Of a stretch of 64,000 nt of DNA, positions 16,201 to 26,589 are shown one piece after another. A program made the translations under genes and the position numbers. Within the stretch, counting starts at the first letter, position 1. Each line of letters begins with the position of its first letter. A model generated the notes under the pieces. That model saw only the letters and a program-made list of their open reading frames with translations. It had not been told where the DNA came from and did no database searches. Origin of the DNA: Candidatus Gastranaerophilales bacterium (GTDB lineage Bacteria > Cyanobacteriota > Vampirovibrionia > Gastranaerophilales > Gastranaerophilaceae); NCBI GenBank assembly GCA_944323035.1, contig CALUQY010000003.1, positions 51,829 to 115,828 of the forward strand. The letters run 5' to 3'.

Positions 16201-16354
16201 TTGACAAAATGTTCAGGATAGTAAATAATATACATATAGGGGCAAGCCCTTAACAATATTTGGTACGTCTTGTTAAGAGCTTGACTTCATACCCTATAAC
16301 CAAATAATAATTATTTTTAAAACCGTTATAATTACCGTTATAACGGTTTTAATT
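16201..16354 (+). ncRNA. Antisense RNA of toxin-like cassette 2 (putative antitoxin)
   Basis: TTGACA (16201-16206), 17 bases, AATAAT (16224-16229) predicts a start near 16236. The RNA runs against the peptide mRNA and ends at the hairpin AAAACCGTTATAA/TTATAACGGTTTT (16319-16350). The length of about 118 nt and the promoter spacing match cassette 1. Confidence 0.6.
16218..16293 (-). ncRNA. Structured 3' region of toxin-like mRNA, cassette 2
   Basis: On the minus strand the stop codon is followed by GGTATGAAGTCAAGC, a stem CTTAACAA/TTGTTAAG, the closing GGCTTG and ATTATTTACTAT, in the same order as in cassette 1. Confidence 0.55.
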
Positions 16355-16368
16355 ATTTCTCTGGTCAT
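16294..16368 (-). CDS. 24-residue hydrophobic peptide, type I toxin-like (copy 2)
   Basis: ATG after a G-rich ribosome site (GGGGGGTGATAAA on the minus strand). The product MTREIIKTVITVIITVLKII then IIWL is one hydrophobic helix with a charged N-terminal turn. It shares no obvious residues with copy 1 (3603-3689), yet upstream bases, the codon before the shared TAG (TTA TAG GGTATGAAG) and all RNA signals match. The repeated ATAACGGT units in the ORF form the antisense terminator. Confidence 0.6.
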   Translation of the reverse strand: MTREIIKTVITVIITVLKIIIIWL

Positions 16369-16448
16369 TTTATCACCCCCCTTCACCGACCGATTCTCCA
16401 TATAATCGCGTGTGTCGGGGGAAGTGCGGGTACTTACCCTTTTAATTA

Positions 16449-17732
<1,284 letters not shown>

Positions 17733-17750
17733 TTAGTTGTTGCGCGGTGA

Positions 17751-18206
17751 TTAATAGCCTATAGCCCAGTCAAAAGTTGAAGAAACTTTTACTTTTTTTG
17801 CTGCCGGAGCTACAGTTCCGACTGCCGCAACCCGCATAACCTGACCGGCTTTTTGTAAAAGATTATTCTGGGAAACGCGGGTATCTACATTCCTCAGAGA
17901 TTTAAGTTTATTTAAATCGTTTTCCAACTCTGCATTTTCGTCATTCAGTGTTGAAATCTGGTGTGAGAGATTATTGAGTTTAAATTCTGTCACCATAGCA
18001 AAATAATACCCCACAAATGACGCGGCGACAAGTAAAAGTAAGAAATTCCTGAGCGTTTTGTTAATTTTATCTACAGCTATTGATTTTATAGAATCTTCTT
18101 TTTTAAAATTACCGTCTAACACGATATCTTCCTGCCTGATAGGGTTGTGTGCATAACCCGCTTCCAATGAATAATCTCTTACTGCCCTAGACGTCCCAAT
18201 ATTCAC
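17751..18206 (-). CDS. FtsL-like cell division protein
   Basis: 151 residues: a 50-residue polar N-terminus, one membrane segment (NFLLLLVAASFVGYYFAMV), then a leucine-rich coiled coil (FKLNNLSHQISTLNDENAEL). This matches FtsL/DivIC in shape. It lies directly downstream of rsmH, the position ftsL has in many dcw clusters, which supports the call more than sequence does. The rest of the dcw cluster is not next to it. Confidence 0.7.
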   Translation of the reverse strand: MNIGTSRAVRDYSLEAGYAHNPIRQEDIVLDGNFKKEDSIKSIAVDKINKTLRNFLLLLVAASFVGYYFAMVTEFKLNNLSHQISTLNDENAELENDLNKLKSLRNVDTRVSQNNLLQKAGQVMRVAAVGTVAPAAKKVKVSSTFDWAIGY

Positions 18207-18286
18207 AAAATTCCCCTTTTATTTTAGAATGCCGTATTTTTAAACGACAATCAATTTCCCGTATCTCCTAACGCTGCGGCTGCCGG

Positions 18287-19213
18287 TTAAATCCTTCTTG
18301 CAACCCTTAATTTGGCGCTTCTGGATGGCGGATTCTCTTCCAATTCTCCTTCACTTGCAATAATCGGTTTTTTGTTAACCAATTCCAACTTTGGCGGCGG
18401 GCAGTGGCAAATCATTTGAGTTTTGTCACAGTGACACCGTTGCGAATGATATTTGAAAAACTGTTTCACTAACCGGTCTTCCAGCGAGTGAAAACTTATC
18501 ACACTAATTATAGCACCAATATCCAATAAGTCCAATATATCCTCAAGGGTGTTTTTAACATTTTTTAACTCTTGGTTAACTTCAATTCTGACCGCCTGAA
18601 AGACGCGTGTCGCAGGGTGAATATTTGATTTTACACGCGGCGTGCAGTGTACTATGAGGTTTGCAAGTTCGGTCGTTGTCTTAATCTTTTTTGTCTTACG
18701 CTGTTCAATAATTGCCCGCGCAATGCGTTTTGAAAAATGTTCTTCCCCGTATTCGGAAAATATTCTGACAAGATCTTCTTCGCTGTAGGAATTTATAACG
18801 TCATACGCAGAAAATTTGCTTTCCTGATTAAATCGCATGTCTAACGGTGCTTCTTTTGAAAACGAAAACCCGCGTTCCTGTTTTGTTAACTGGTGGTATG
18901 AGGCGCCGAGGTCGAACAAAATTCCGCCCGTAATCTTTTCAATGCCAAGCCGCGGCAGGACGTTTTTTATGTTCGCATAAGAATCTTTGACTATCGTAAG
19001 GTTAGGATAGTCTTTAAGCCTTTCTGACGCAGCCGCAATAGCGTCATCATCAATATCAAAAGCTATTAATTTACCATCAGGTGCAATCCGTTTTAAAATA
19101 AGTTCACTATGTCCGCCGCCGCCCAGCGTACAATCGACATAAATTTTATCATTCTCACACTGCAAGGCATCAACCGCCTCGTTCAGCATTACTGTATAAT
19201 GTTTAAATTCCAT
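18287..19213 (-). CDS. rsmH: 16S rRNA (cytosine-1402-N4)-methyltransferase
   Basis: 308 residues. HYTVMLNEAVDAL, then the SAM-binding motif YVDCTLGGGGHSELILKR, LFDLGASYHQLTKQERGFSF, RVFQAVRIEVNQEL and ISFHSLEDRLVKQFF are all RsmH (MraW) signatures. It methylates C1402 in the ribosomal P site. It heads a short unit with the FtsL-like gene. Confidence 0.96.
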   Translation of the reverse strand: MEFKHYTVMLNEAVDALQCENDKIYVDCTLGGGGHSELILKRIAPDGKLIAFDIDDDAIAAASERLKDYPNLTIVKDSYANIKNVLPRLGIEKITGGILFDLGASYHQLTKQERGFSFSKEAPLDMRFNQESKFSAYDVINSYSEEDLVRIFSEYGEEHFSKRIARAIIEQRKTKKIKTTTELANLIVHCTPRVKSNIHPATRVFQAVRIEVNQELKNVKNTLEDILDLLDIGAIISVISFHSLEDRLVKQFFKYHSQRCHCDKTQMICHCPPPKLELVNKKPIIASEGELEENPPSRSAKLRVARRI

Positions 19214-19254
19214 ATCCCAATTTTAGCATGTTAATAATCTTTTGGAAGGAATTA

Positions 19255-19473
19255 TTACAATATATCAATTAATCTGTCAAGAGTCATGCCAACTTCGGAG
19301 CCGCCGTTATACGAAATTTTGAAGATATTATCTTCGTGGTCGAAATAAATAGTATCTTCCGAGCCGTATAGCAGATCGTTAACCTCCGAGTTTACCCTGT
19401 CAAAGCTGAATTCATAGTTCATAACAAACATTCTCCATTTTCTATTTTCGATACTCTCTTGAATATCCTTCAC
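19255..19473 (-). CDS. Small protein of unknown function
   Basis: 72 residues from a GTG at 19473. A more likely start is the ATG at 19422 (MNYEFSFDRVNSEVNDLLYG), which has GGAG ten bases upstream and gives 55 residues. The sequence is acidic and probably alpha/beta, with no recognised motif. It precedes rsmH by about 40 bp and reads the same way. Confidence 0.45.
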   Translation of the reverse strand: MKDIQESIENRKWRMFVMNYEFSFDRVNSEVNDLLYGSEDTIYFDHEDNIFKISYNGGSEVGMTLDRLIDIL

Positions 19474-19824
19474 ATGGTTTATCGGCTGACAGCGGTAAAA
19501 ACTTTAATAAAAAAGCGAGAATGTTAACTTTTGTAAAGTGTGAAAAATACACTATATTAAGGATTTTCGGGAAATGTGATATTTCTTGAAATGAATATAT
19601 TGACAATAAAAAATAAATATGCCATAATAAGAAACATAAGATTTAAGTGTAGCCGAAACACTAAATATAAATAGCATATGACCCCAAAACATATTAACTC
19701 CTAAAATAATAAACACTAATAAAAGACCATTAGGATGCAGAAAACGACCCACTCATTAATGAGTGGTTTTCTTTTTGGCTGTCTGGAGGTTTGGTGTATT
19801 TATATGCAGATTAATAGCATCTAT
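19474..19824. other. Intergenic region; possible NupC terminator
   Basis: About 350 bp of AT-rich DNA. A minus-strand ORF here begins inside a perfect palindrome and looks spurious. The only clear element is the hairpin at 19749-19776. Confidence 0.5.
19749..19776. terminator. Perfect palindrome with T tract
   Basis: CCACTCATTAATGAGTGG is an 18-bp perfect palindrome followed on the plus strand by TTTTCTTTTT. On the minus strand it lies about 50 bp after the NupC stop, with a weaker U tract, so it may end that gene. Confidence 0.6.
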
Positions 19825-21084
19825 TTAGAAGAGCACACCAACAATTGCAGCAGACATATAGCAGGTAAGGGTTCCGCAGATTAGTGCTCTCAAGCCCAAA
19901 CGTGCAAGGTTTTTGCGTTGGTTCGGAGCAAGTTCACCAATACCGCCGAGCTGGATTGCGATTGAGCCGAAGTTTCCGAAACTGCATAGCGCAACGCTTG
20001 CAATCAAGAAACTTTTTGCGCTTAATGCCTGCGGCAGGTTCATCATATCAACGTATGCAACCATTTCGTTGAGAACAAGTTTTGTACCCATTAAGCTTCC
20101 GACGGTCGTCGCTTCGTTTAGCGGAACGCCCATAAAGAAGGCAAAAATAGCGAAAATTTTACCTAAAATCATTTTTAATGAAAGGTGGGTTAAATCAAGT
20201 CCGAGAAGTGTATCAGGGCAGTGTAGAATGTTTACGCAGAAACTTCCAATACCGCCTAAAATCCAGTCAATCATTGCAACAAGTGCCACAAGTGCCAAAA
20301 TCATTGCCGTAACATTTATTGCAACTTTCATGCCTTCTCCAGCGCCTGATGAAATAGCATCAAAAATATTTGCGTGGGTTCTGTTGCGTTTACTGTATTT
20401 TATTTCAAAATTTTCGCTTGTTTCAGGTGTTCCGGTTTCAGGGTAGATAATTTTTGAGATTACAAGCGCGCCCGGGGCTGCCATAATTGATGCCGCAAGC
20501 AGGTATGTTGCAGGAATTCCCATGCCGATATATATAGGCATGGTGGCGCCGGAGATACATGCCATGCTTCCTGCCATTGAAGCAAGAAGTTCCGAGCGGG
20601 TAAGTTTTGGCAGGTAAGGGCGTATCATTATCTGCGCAACGATTTGTCCGACAAAGGCGCTTGCTACGTTGGAAAGTGCTTCTGCGCCGCTTACTGACAT
20701 TATTTTGTTAATAAGTTTGCCTAAAACTGATACAACGCGCTGCATAATTCCGTAATAATACAGAATGTTAACGATTATCATCATAAAGATTATTGAACAA
20801 ATCAGCTGGATTGAGAAAATGTAGCCGAAATCTGCGTCCATAAGCGGCCCGAAAACCATTTGTCCGCCTTCTTTTGCGAACTCAAGGATTTTTTGTATGA
20901 AGTTGCCTATCCCTAAGAAGATTTTTTGGCCCAGCGGGACTTTGAAAATGAAGATTGCAAATACAACCTGTAATATAAAACCGGTTACAACCGTTTTATA
21001 GTTAATAGCTTTTCTGTTATTTGACATCGCAAAACATATTGCGAAAATACCAATAATTCCTAAAATTCCAAAAAGTTTACTCAT
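19825..21084 (-). CDS. nupC: CNT-family nucleoside transporter (NupC-like)
   Basis: 419 residues with about ten membrane segments. CNT signatures: AFVGQIVAQIMIRPYLPKLT, MAGSMACISGATMPIYIGMG and FFMGVPLNEATTVGSLMGTK near the C-terminus. It imports nucleosides with H+ or Na+ at the inner membrane. It is preceded by the terminator of the upstream GT5-like gene, so it has its own promoter. Nucleoside salvage fits a fermentative gut lifestyle. Confidence 0.93.
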   Translation of the reverse strand: MSKLFGILGIIGIFAICFAMSNNRKAINYKTVVTGFILQVVFAIFIFKVPLGQKIFLGIGNFIQKILEFAKEGGQMVFGPLMDADFGYIFSIQLICSIIFMMIIVNILYYYGIMQRVVSVLGKLINKIMSVSGAEALSNVASAFVGQIVAQIMIRPYLPKLTRSELLASMAGSMACISGATMPIYIGMGIPATYLLAASIMAAPGALVISKIIYPETGTPETSENFEIKYSKRNRTHANIFDAISSGAGEGMKVAINVTAMILALVALVAMIDWILGGIGSFCVNILHCPDTLLGLDLTHLSLKMILGKIFAIFAFFMGVPLNEATTVGSLMGTKLVLNEMVAYVDMMNLPQALSAKSFLIASVALCSFGNFGSIAIQLGGIGELAPNQRKNLARLGLRALICGTLTCYMSAAIVGVLF

Positions 21085-21100
21085 AAAATGATTATAACAA

Positions 21101-21135
21101 AAAAAGGAGTATTGTGTACTCCTTTTTGGTTTTTG
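21101..21135 (-). terminator. Intrinsic terminator of GT5-like gene
   Basis: AAAAAGGAGTA/TACTCCTTTTT stem with T runs on both sides, 24 bp after the stop at 21159 on the minus strand. Confidence 0.85.
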
Positions 21136-21158
21136 TAATAAATATTAAGCAATAAGTT

Positions 21159-24100
21159 TTATTTAGTTGCTAAATATGGATTCAAACCGTTATTCTGCGT
21201 TGCCGGCTGTGTTGATTGTTTTGCCGGAGTGTATTTTGCAGGATTGCTTGGTTTGAAGGTATCGCCGTCCTGATTAGATTTTGTTCCGGAGCCTTTTGTA
21301 GCATAATATATGCCGCCCAGTGCTAAGATGGCAGCACCTGCACCGATTGCAATTTTAGCTCCTTTTGACATTCCGGATTTTTTCGCAGTATCAGCAGCGG
21401 CTTCAACTACATCATTGAACGGATTATTATTGTTATTTGGTGTCTTTTTCGGAATAATTGCGTTCAATAATTTTGTTAAGAATCGGTTATCAGCTCTTGC
21501 GGCTTCGCCTTCTGCCGGAGTTGATTTCAGGATTTCTTCATAAAGATACTTGGAAGAAACAGGGGTATTGTTTTCCCCGCGGGTTAATTTGGTTAATTTT
21601 GCGTTTCCGTCCCAGCTTGTGTCAAGAAGATAGTGATTTTTCAACATTGTAATCCTGTTTTCTTCTGTTTCGTTTACGACACGTCCCATACAATGCGCTA
21701 TCTGGTTTTCAAGCATTTCGTTTTTGCATCTTTCAAAGAGTTTATTGTACTGGGTTTTAAGTTTGCCGTCTGAGAGAATCAGGTTATGAACTAAATCCAG
21801 ATTGAAAATTTTCTTTGCGGCGGTTATTTGGCTTTCGTCGATTGCGCCTTTGTTTATAATTCCGAATTCAACTTCTGTTCTGGTTGCGGTGTTAACGTTT
21901 GCCAGATATTTTTTCATTATATTGAACTGTGAGTCATCCATTGCGGTTTGCAGTTTAATATTTTTATCTTTCAGGTTAGCCTGATTAAATATTAATTTTA
22001 AGAGGCTGTCCTCAACTGTAGATTTGGTTGTACCGTTGAGAAGGTTTGTGAATTTGAGTTTATCGGCGTCTTCAAGGCTGCTGGTTTGAAGGTATTCAAT
22101 AAGCGTCCTGGAGTCTTTGTCCGTGAGTTTGGAACCGCTGGCAAACTCTTCAATAATATTTCTAGTTCCAGCCGGAGTTGCATCGGAGATAAGTCCGCGT
22201 AACTTTGTTTTGTCAGCGCCTTGAAGTTTAAGGCTGGCAAGGGTTGTTTCCGCATTTTTAACTGCGCTTTCGCTGAGAATATCCTCAAGAATTTTTTTGT
22301 AGTTTGCAATTAAGTCCTCTTCATAAGTTTTTCCGCTGTTGGACATTCTGTTCAGGAAGATAGTTCTTGCGGTGTTGTAGATTTTGTTGTAACCGTTGAG
22401 GTTTTCTTCAGGAATACCATTATGGAAGATTTCTTTTACAACGTCATCTGCTTCAATATCAGTTCTTGTAATGTTGAAGAACCCGTTTTTAGTTTTGTAA
22501 CCGTCCATCAGGTCTTTTTCTGCGGCGATTTCCGGATCGAAGTTTTTATCATCAAGCCCTTGTGTTTTTGTAACGATTACTCTTGATAAGTATTTTTTGT
22601 TCTCGAGGTCAGTGAGTTCGCACGGTGCAAATCTTGAAGGGAAGATTGCGGCGTCAGCGACACCGGATAGAACTTTCCCCGGCGCGAAACCGTTCATGAA
22701 TACGAAATGACCTTCGTGTTTTTTAGCCATATCTTGTGCCATTTCAATAATTTTTTTGGAACATGGCTGGAGTTCGCCGTTCTTTTCATAAGCTGCCGGC
22801 CCGCCTAAAACGAGTACCGCATTTGGATTTTCTTTGCGGAATTTGTCAAATGCGCGCATAACCTGATCCATAGCTTTTTGATCATCTAAGCGCCCCCAGC
22901 TTACGAAGAATGCAGGTGCTTTGCCATTTCCTTCTTTTGCCGCTTCAAACTGAGCTAAAACTTCCGGCGAGAGGTGGCCGATTAATTCAACATTTTTGCC
23001 GTCAAGCCCGTTGATTAACAGGTTGCGTAATTTATTGCCTTTAATCGGGTCTTTGTCTTTGACGATAATTTCACCGGCGAAATCGTCAGCGTCATATCTG
23101 CCGATTAAACGTTTAACAAAGTTTATCTGGTTATCAAGACGTGTTTCTTCAACGTGTTTTAGAGTTTCAGCTGTAACTTTTACATTGCCGTCAGCATCTT
23201 TAAAGAAGGATTCTTTAAATCTTTTGAACGGTTGAACAACTTCAGTTGTGCCGTCAGGAAGTTTAATTGTATATTCGCTTTCATAGCCCGGCAGGTAGCC
23301 TCTTTTAACGCCGTCTGAATTTTCAAAGCCCGAAACACCCGGATCGTTGAGCGGGTTGAGTATACCTAGTGCAAGACCTCTTTTGTATAAAGATCTCCAG
23401 ATTGACTGTATGCCGGAGCCGAGGTTTTCATTGTAAGCAAGGTCATCAGCATATCCGTTTGAAACGGTGTTGACGCCTTTAACAAAACCTTTCGCAAGCG
23501 GGTCTTTTTGCAGCGTTTCATCGCGCGGAATAGCTAATTGCAAAGCTGCCAGCACCGGGTTAAATAATTTATTATCATCAACGAGAGCCGGAATATACTC
23601 TTGGAAAAACGCTTCTTCTTTGCCTGCCATTATTGCATTTTGATATTCTTTAAAATTAACCAGATTATCAATGATTCTTGTGCGTTCACTTTCATTGAAG
23701 GCGAGCATTAAATCCTGAAACATTTGCCTGCCGGAGGTTTCACCGGTATAGCCCGGGTTGCCGTTGTGAATGGTTAAGAATGGTTCTATTTTTTTGTTTA
23801 GTTCTTTTAAGTAATACGGAACCAGAGCTGTTTGGCTGTCGGAACAGCTTAAACTTTTAGGGTTAAACTCGGAACCGTCAAGAGTTCTGGTATTTTTTAT
23901 AACTTCATCTAAAAATTCAACACCGCCGCGTGCAAATCCTGGATATTCATTAGGTCTGAATTCAGATACCAGAGAATTAGCCACTTTTAGTTCTTGAAGA
24001 GTTTTTGAAACATAGCCGCCTGCTGCTGTATCATAAGGTTCGCGCATTATACCGAGTGTATCGTCGTAATAAAGGAAGATGTCAGCCTGTACGCCGTTAA

Positions 24101-24644
24101 TTTTGCCCTTATTCGCAACTTTGAATAATGAAATTGTTTGTTTAGAATCCCACGGAGCTGCCTTTTCTGCGATTTTGTCAAGTACAACATAGCTTTTCGG
24201 GTTTTTGATGATATCTTTTATCGGAGTGGTGTCCGTATCAACGCCGGTCCAGAAGTATTTCCCTTTTAAGGATTGATCCGGAATATCATCAGGGAATTGG
24301 TGTACAGATACTTTTGGTTTTCCCTCAGTATCTTTTTCTATGTCACAGCCGGTAACATCGTAAACCAGCCGGGCGTTATTGTAAGGAAACAGACCTGCGA
24401 TTTGTTTACCCGGCATTGCGAAGTAATCATTAACAACAGTACTGACGCCGCCTTTCACCTGTAGCCCTTTTGTTTCGGCTGCCATAAGGATTAAGTGGTC
24501 AGGGTTGCCGCCTTTAAAAGAAATTGTAAGTCCGCGGTTTAAACCGATTGGATTTTGCGGCAGATGCGATTGTTGTTTTGAATTGATTTTACTGTTTGAA
24601 CTTCTCTGATTAACTACACTCGGTGCTATAGCTTGTACTTTCAT
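21159..24644 (-). CDS. Very large GT5-like glycosyltransferase with C-terminal membrane anchor
   Basis: 1161 residues. N-terminus: about 40 polar residues rich in Asn, Gln and Ser, then ISFKGGNPDHLILMAAETKG and LQVKGGVSTVVNDYF, which resembles the ADP-glucose loop region of glycogen/starch synthases. Residues about 570-700 carry SWGRLDDQKAMDQVMRAFDK, a GGPA loop and AAIFPSRFAPCELTDLENKK, close to the GT5 signature PSRFEPCGL. A helical region of some 350 residues follows, then one membrane segment (IAIGAGAAILALGGIYYATK) and a Thr/Pro/Gln-rich tail. Start: ATG at 24644 with AAAGGAG five bases upstream. It probably makes an alpha-glucan or similar polymer at the membrane; activity is unproven. 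Confidence 0.75.
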   Translation of the reverse strand: MKVQAIAPSVVNQRSSNSKINSKQQSHLPQNPIGLNRGLTISFKGGNPDHLILMAAETKGLQVKGGVSTVVNDYFAMPGKQIAGLFPYNNARLVYDVTGCDIEKDTEGKPKVSVHQFPDDIPDQSLKGKYFWTGVDTDTTPIKDIIKNPKSYVVLDKIAEKAAPWDSKQTISLFKVANKGKINGVQADIFLYYDDTLGIMREPYDTAAGGYVSKTLQELKVANSLVSEFRPNEYPGFARGGVEFLDEVIKNTRTLDGSEFNPKSLSCSDSQTALVPYYLKELNKKIEPFLTIHNGNPGYTGETSGRQMFQDLMLAFNESERTRIIDNLVNFKEYQNAIMAGKEEAFFQEYIPALVDDNKLFNPVLAALQLAIPRDETLQKDPLAKGFVKGVNTVSNGYADDLAYNENLGSGIQSIWRSLYKRGLALGILNPLNDPGVSGFENSDGVKRGYLPGYESEYTIKLPDGTTEVVQPFKRFKESFFKDADGNVKVTAETLKHVEETRLDNQINFVKRLIGRYDADDFAGEIIVKDKDPIKGNKLRNLLINGLDGKNVELIGHLSPEVLAQFEAAKEGNGKAPAFFVSWGRLDDQKAMDQVMRAFDKFRKENPNAVLVLGGPAAYEKNGELQPCSKKIIEMAQDMAKKHEGHFVFMNGFAPGKVLSGVADAAIFPSRFAPCELTDLENKKYLSRVIVTKTQGLDDKNFDPEIAAEKDLMDGYKTKNGFFNITRTDIEADDVVKEIFHNGIPEENLNGYNKIYNTARTIFLNRMSNSGKTYEEDLIANYKKILEDILSESAVKNAETTLASLKLQGADKTKLRGLISDATPAGTRNIIEEFASGSKLTDKDSRTLIEYLQTSSLEDADKLKFTNLLNGTTKSTVEDSLLKLIFNQANLKDKNIKLQTAMDDSQFNIMKKYLANVNTATRTEVEFGIINKGAIDESQITAAKKIFNLDLVHNLILSDGKLKTQYNKLFERCKNEMLENQIAHCMGRVVNETEENRITMLKNHYLLDTSWDGNAKLTKLTRGENNTPVSSKYLYEEILKSTPAEGEAARADNRFLTKLLNAIIPKKTPNNNNNPFNDVVEAAADTAKKSGMSKGAKIAIGAGAAILALGGIYYATKGSGTKSNQDGDTFKPSNPAKYTPAKQSTQPATQNNGLNPYLATK

Positions 24645-24885
24645 ACACACTCCTTTAAATAAAAACCTCTGATGTTTGCAAATAACTGCTGATAATTTTT
24701 TTTTGCTAATTACAAAGAATTAAATTTTAAAATTTTACATTTCTTAAAAGAATGTATGACAAATTCGTTAACTATTCCTTTAATAAATGACCCCTCGTAA
24801 TTTATAAAGATGCAAAGATTTAAAATTATTATCTATATTAAAATACAAACAAAATAAAAATCAAGCACCCTAAAGAACTAATCTT

Positions 24886-25000
24886 GTCCGAGAAAGACTC
24901 GCGATAAGGAACGTGAGCGAGCCTTTTGAGTGGCGTATTAGACAGCGTAGCCACGCGCGACCCGCGGTTCAGCGGGGCGGAAGTGGCGGAGAACTGCTTT
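24886..25000 (+). repeat. Dispersed repeat R2, 115-bp full copy
   Basis: Runs from GTCCGAGAAAG to GGAGAACTGCTTT and differs from the copy at 63079-63193 by a single base, so one of them moved recently. A strong promoter for the pilin gene begins 11 bp past its right end. Flanks do not show a clear target duplication. Confidence 0.9.
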
Positions 25001-25010
25001 ATTTAATATC

Positions 25011-25039
25011 TTGACAAAAAATCAAACATCGTACATAAT
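25011..25039 (+). promoter_or_regulatory. Promoter of pilin gene
   Basis: TTGACA, 17 bases, CATAAT. Three AATAAGT units follow at about 25050-25080 before the ribosome site AAAGGA of the pilin gene; they may bind a regulator. Confidence 0.7.
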
Positions 25040-25122
25040 GAAAAAGTCAATAAGTAAATAAGTCAATAGGGCAATAAGTCGTTATTTATAGTCAAATTGA
25101 CAAAAAGAAAGGAATAAAAGCA

Positions 25123-26265
25123 ATGAAAAAAGAGAAGAATGTATCCCTGTACGGGGGGGGGGGGGAGTTTAACCGCCTGAAAATTCAAGGGATAGACGCT
25201 GGAATTTGTCATGAAGCAAAGGCTTTTTTTAGTGGCGCGGCGTCTATGAAATCATACGCGTTTACTCTGGCAGAAGTATTGATTGCGCTGGCAATTATCG
25301 GTGTTGTCGCAGCAATGACGATTCCTACATTTATGGCAAACACTGCAGGGGCACAGTTTAGAACCGGTTTTAAAAAGGGTATAACAGTCTTGACACAGGC
25401 AGCTTCTGCCAACTACGCAACAGAAGGCTACGACTTTAGCGGCACTAACGGTTTTTACGGGACGGGGGCTTCTACTCCAACGGCGACTTTTGCTTCGGGT
25501 TCTGCGGATGCTGATAGTATTATTGGCTTTGATACAGCTTCATTGAGTGGTGTCGATACATATAAAGATTTGCACGGTGATACTCCGTCATTGTTTCACT
25601 TATTTCAAAATAATCTTAATATGAAAAATTCTAAGGAGCTTGCTAATTATGCAGTAATGCCTGCTGATGCTATGTTGAGCTGCACAGGCGAAACTACTGG
25701 AAACGCAACTGTACCTGGTGCTTCTAGTCCTGAGCCGGTTGAGGCTCCTACAAATTTGAATTCACGACCCTTATTGTCAGGTGACGAGGAGGGTAGTGAT
25801 GCTGCTACTGCATCAGAAACACTTCAAGGCTCTGGCGGCTTAGCTGATCTTTGCGGCGGTCGTGCATTAAGCGGAACCGCAGGTGGTATTAATCAAGGGC
25901 GTATGTTTCAGCTTGAAGACGGTATGGTATTTACCTATGACCCGGCTCAAGCTTACTGCTCAGAATCTAACCCTTGCTATGGTTACATTGACGTTAACGG
26001 TCCAACCGGCCCTAACCGTGTAATTTCGTGTTCACAGCCTGTTGCAGGACAAACAAATGATAATTTCTGGATTCCTTCCTATGGAAGAAATGCAAATGCG
26101 GGCAACTTGTTAGTAGATTGTACAGTTGAATCAAAAGATATTACAGATATTTATCCGGTATTATTCTATGGCTCAGCTGTAAAACCGGCCTCAGTGGCCG
26201 CAAAATCTGTTCTGTATTCAAAGAAATCCAATCAGAACACAGCTACAACAACGCCTTCTACTTAA
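25123..26265 (+). CDS. Type IV pilin-like protein with G13 tract in its leader
   Basis: 380 residues. After a 43-residue leader comes MKSYAFTLAEV with the prepilin N-terminal helix FTLAEVLIALAIIGVVAA, the site of prepilin peptidase cleavage and assembly into a pilus or secretion pseudopilus. The mature part is Ser/Thr/Gly-rich with several Cys. The ATG at 25123 has AAAGGA upstream. Just after it a run of 13 G (25153-25165) encodes Gly4; loss or gain of one G brings a stop within a few codons (TGA with 12, TAA with 14). Translation might restart at the ATG before KSYAF (25246). So expression is probably phase variable. Confidence 0.85.
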   Translation: MKKEKNVSLYGGGGEFNRLKIQGIDAGICHEAKAFFSGAASMKSYAFTLAEVLIALAIIGVVAAMTIPTFMANTAGAQFRTGFKKGITVLTQAASANYATEGYDFSGTNGFYGTGASTPTATFASGSADADSIIGFDTASLSGVDTYKDLHGDTPSLFHLFQNNLNMKNSKELANYAVMPADAMLSCTGETTGNATVPGASSPEPVEAPTNLNSRPLLSGDEEGSDAATASETLQGSGGLADLCGGRALSGTAGGINQGRMFQLEDGMVFTYDPAQAYCSESNPCYGYIDVNGPTGPNRVISCSQPVAGQTNDNFWIPSYGRNANAGNLLVDCTVESKDITDIYPVLFYGSAVKPASVAAKSVLYSKKSNQNTATTTPST

Positions 26266-26336
26266 CTATAACCTTCGATAAATTATATATACTTATAATA
26301 ACTTTTTGTTAAATATCTTGTCTTAGAAATAGGACA

Positions 26337-26362
26337 GAGGGGGAGCAATCCCCCCTTTTTTT
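26337..26362 (+). terminator. Intrinsic terminator of pilin gene
   Basis: GGGGG/CCCCC stem with six-base loop followed by CTTTTTTT. Confidence 0.85.
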
Positions 26363-26365
26363 ATC

Positions 26366-26390
26366 ACGAGGAGCGAAGGAGAACTGCTTT
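26366..26390 (+). repeat. Dispersed repeat, fragment R3
   Basis: GCGAAGGAGAACTGCTTT, the right terminus only, then ATTAT as in other copies. Confidence 0.6.
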
Positions 26391-26589
26391 ATTATCCCCT
26401 TTCATATATCCTTTTGTAACCTTATGTTAAGAGTGTAGTAAAAACTATTGCAATTTTTAATTGTAGTGAGTACAATTGTTTCACGCATGCTTTATTTTGT
26501 AAAATTTCGTTAATTTTAATCAAAATTTTAGCAATATTAAGTTTGTACGTTACTTTTATAATGAGTGTATATGTATATTTGGTAGGGAA

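Larger units (their letters stand above)
26266..26589. other. Intergenic region between pilin and membrane protein
   Basis: Contains the pilin terminator (26337-26362), a repeat fragment (26366-26390) and about 200 bp of AT-rich promoter DNA. No ORF is credible. Confidence 0.6.

Noticed and set aside
19552..19752. 66-codon minus-strand hydrophobic ORF
   Set aside because: Its ATG lies within a perfect palindrome, there is no ribosome site, and composition is like the surrounding AT-rich spacer.
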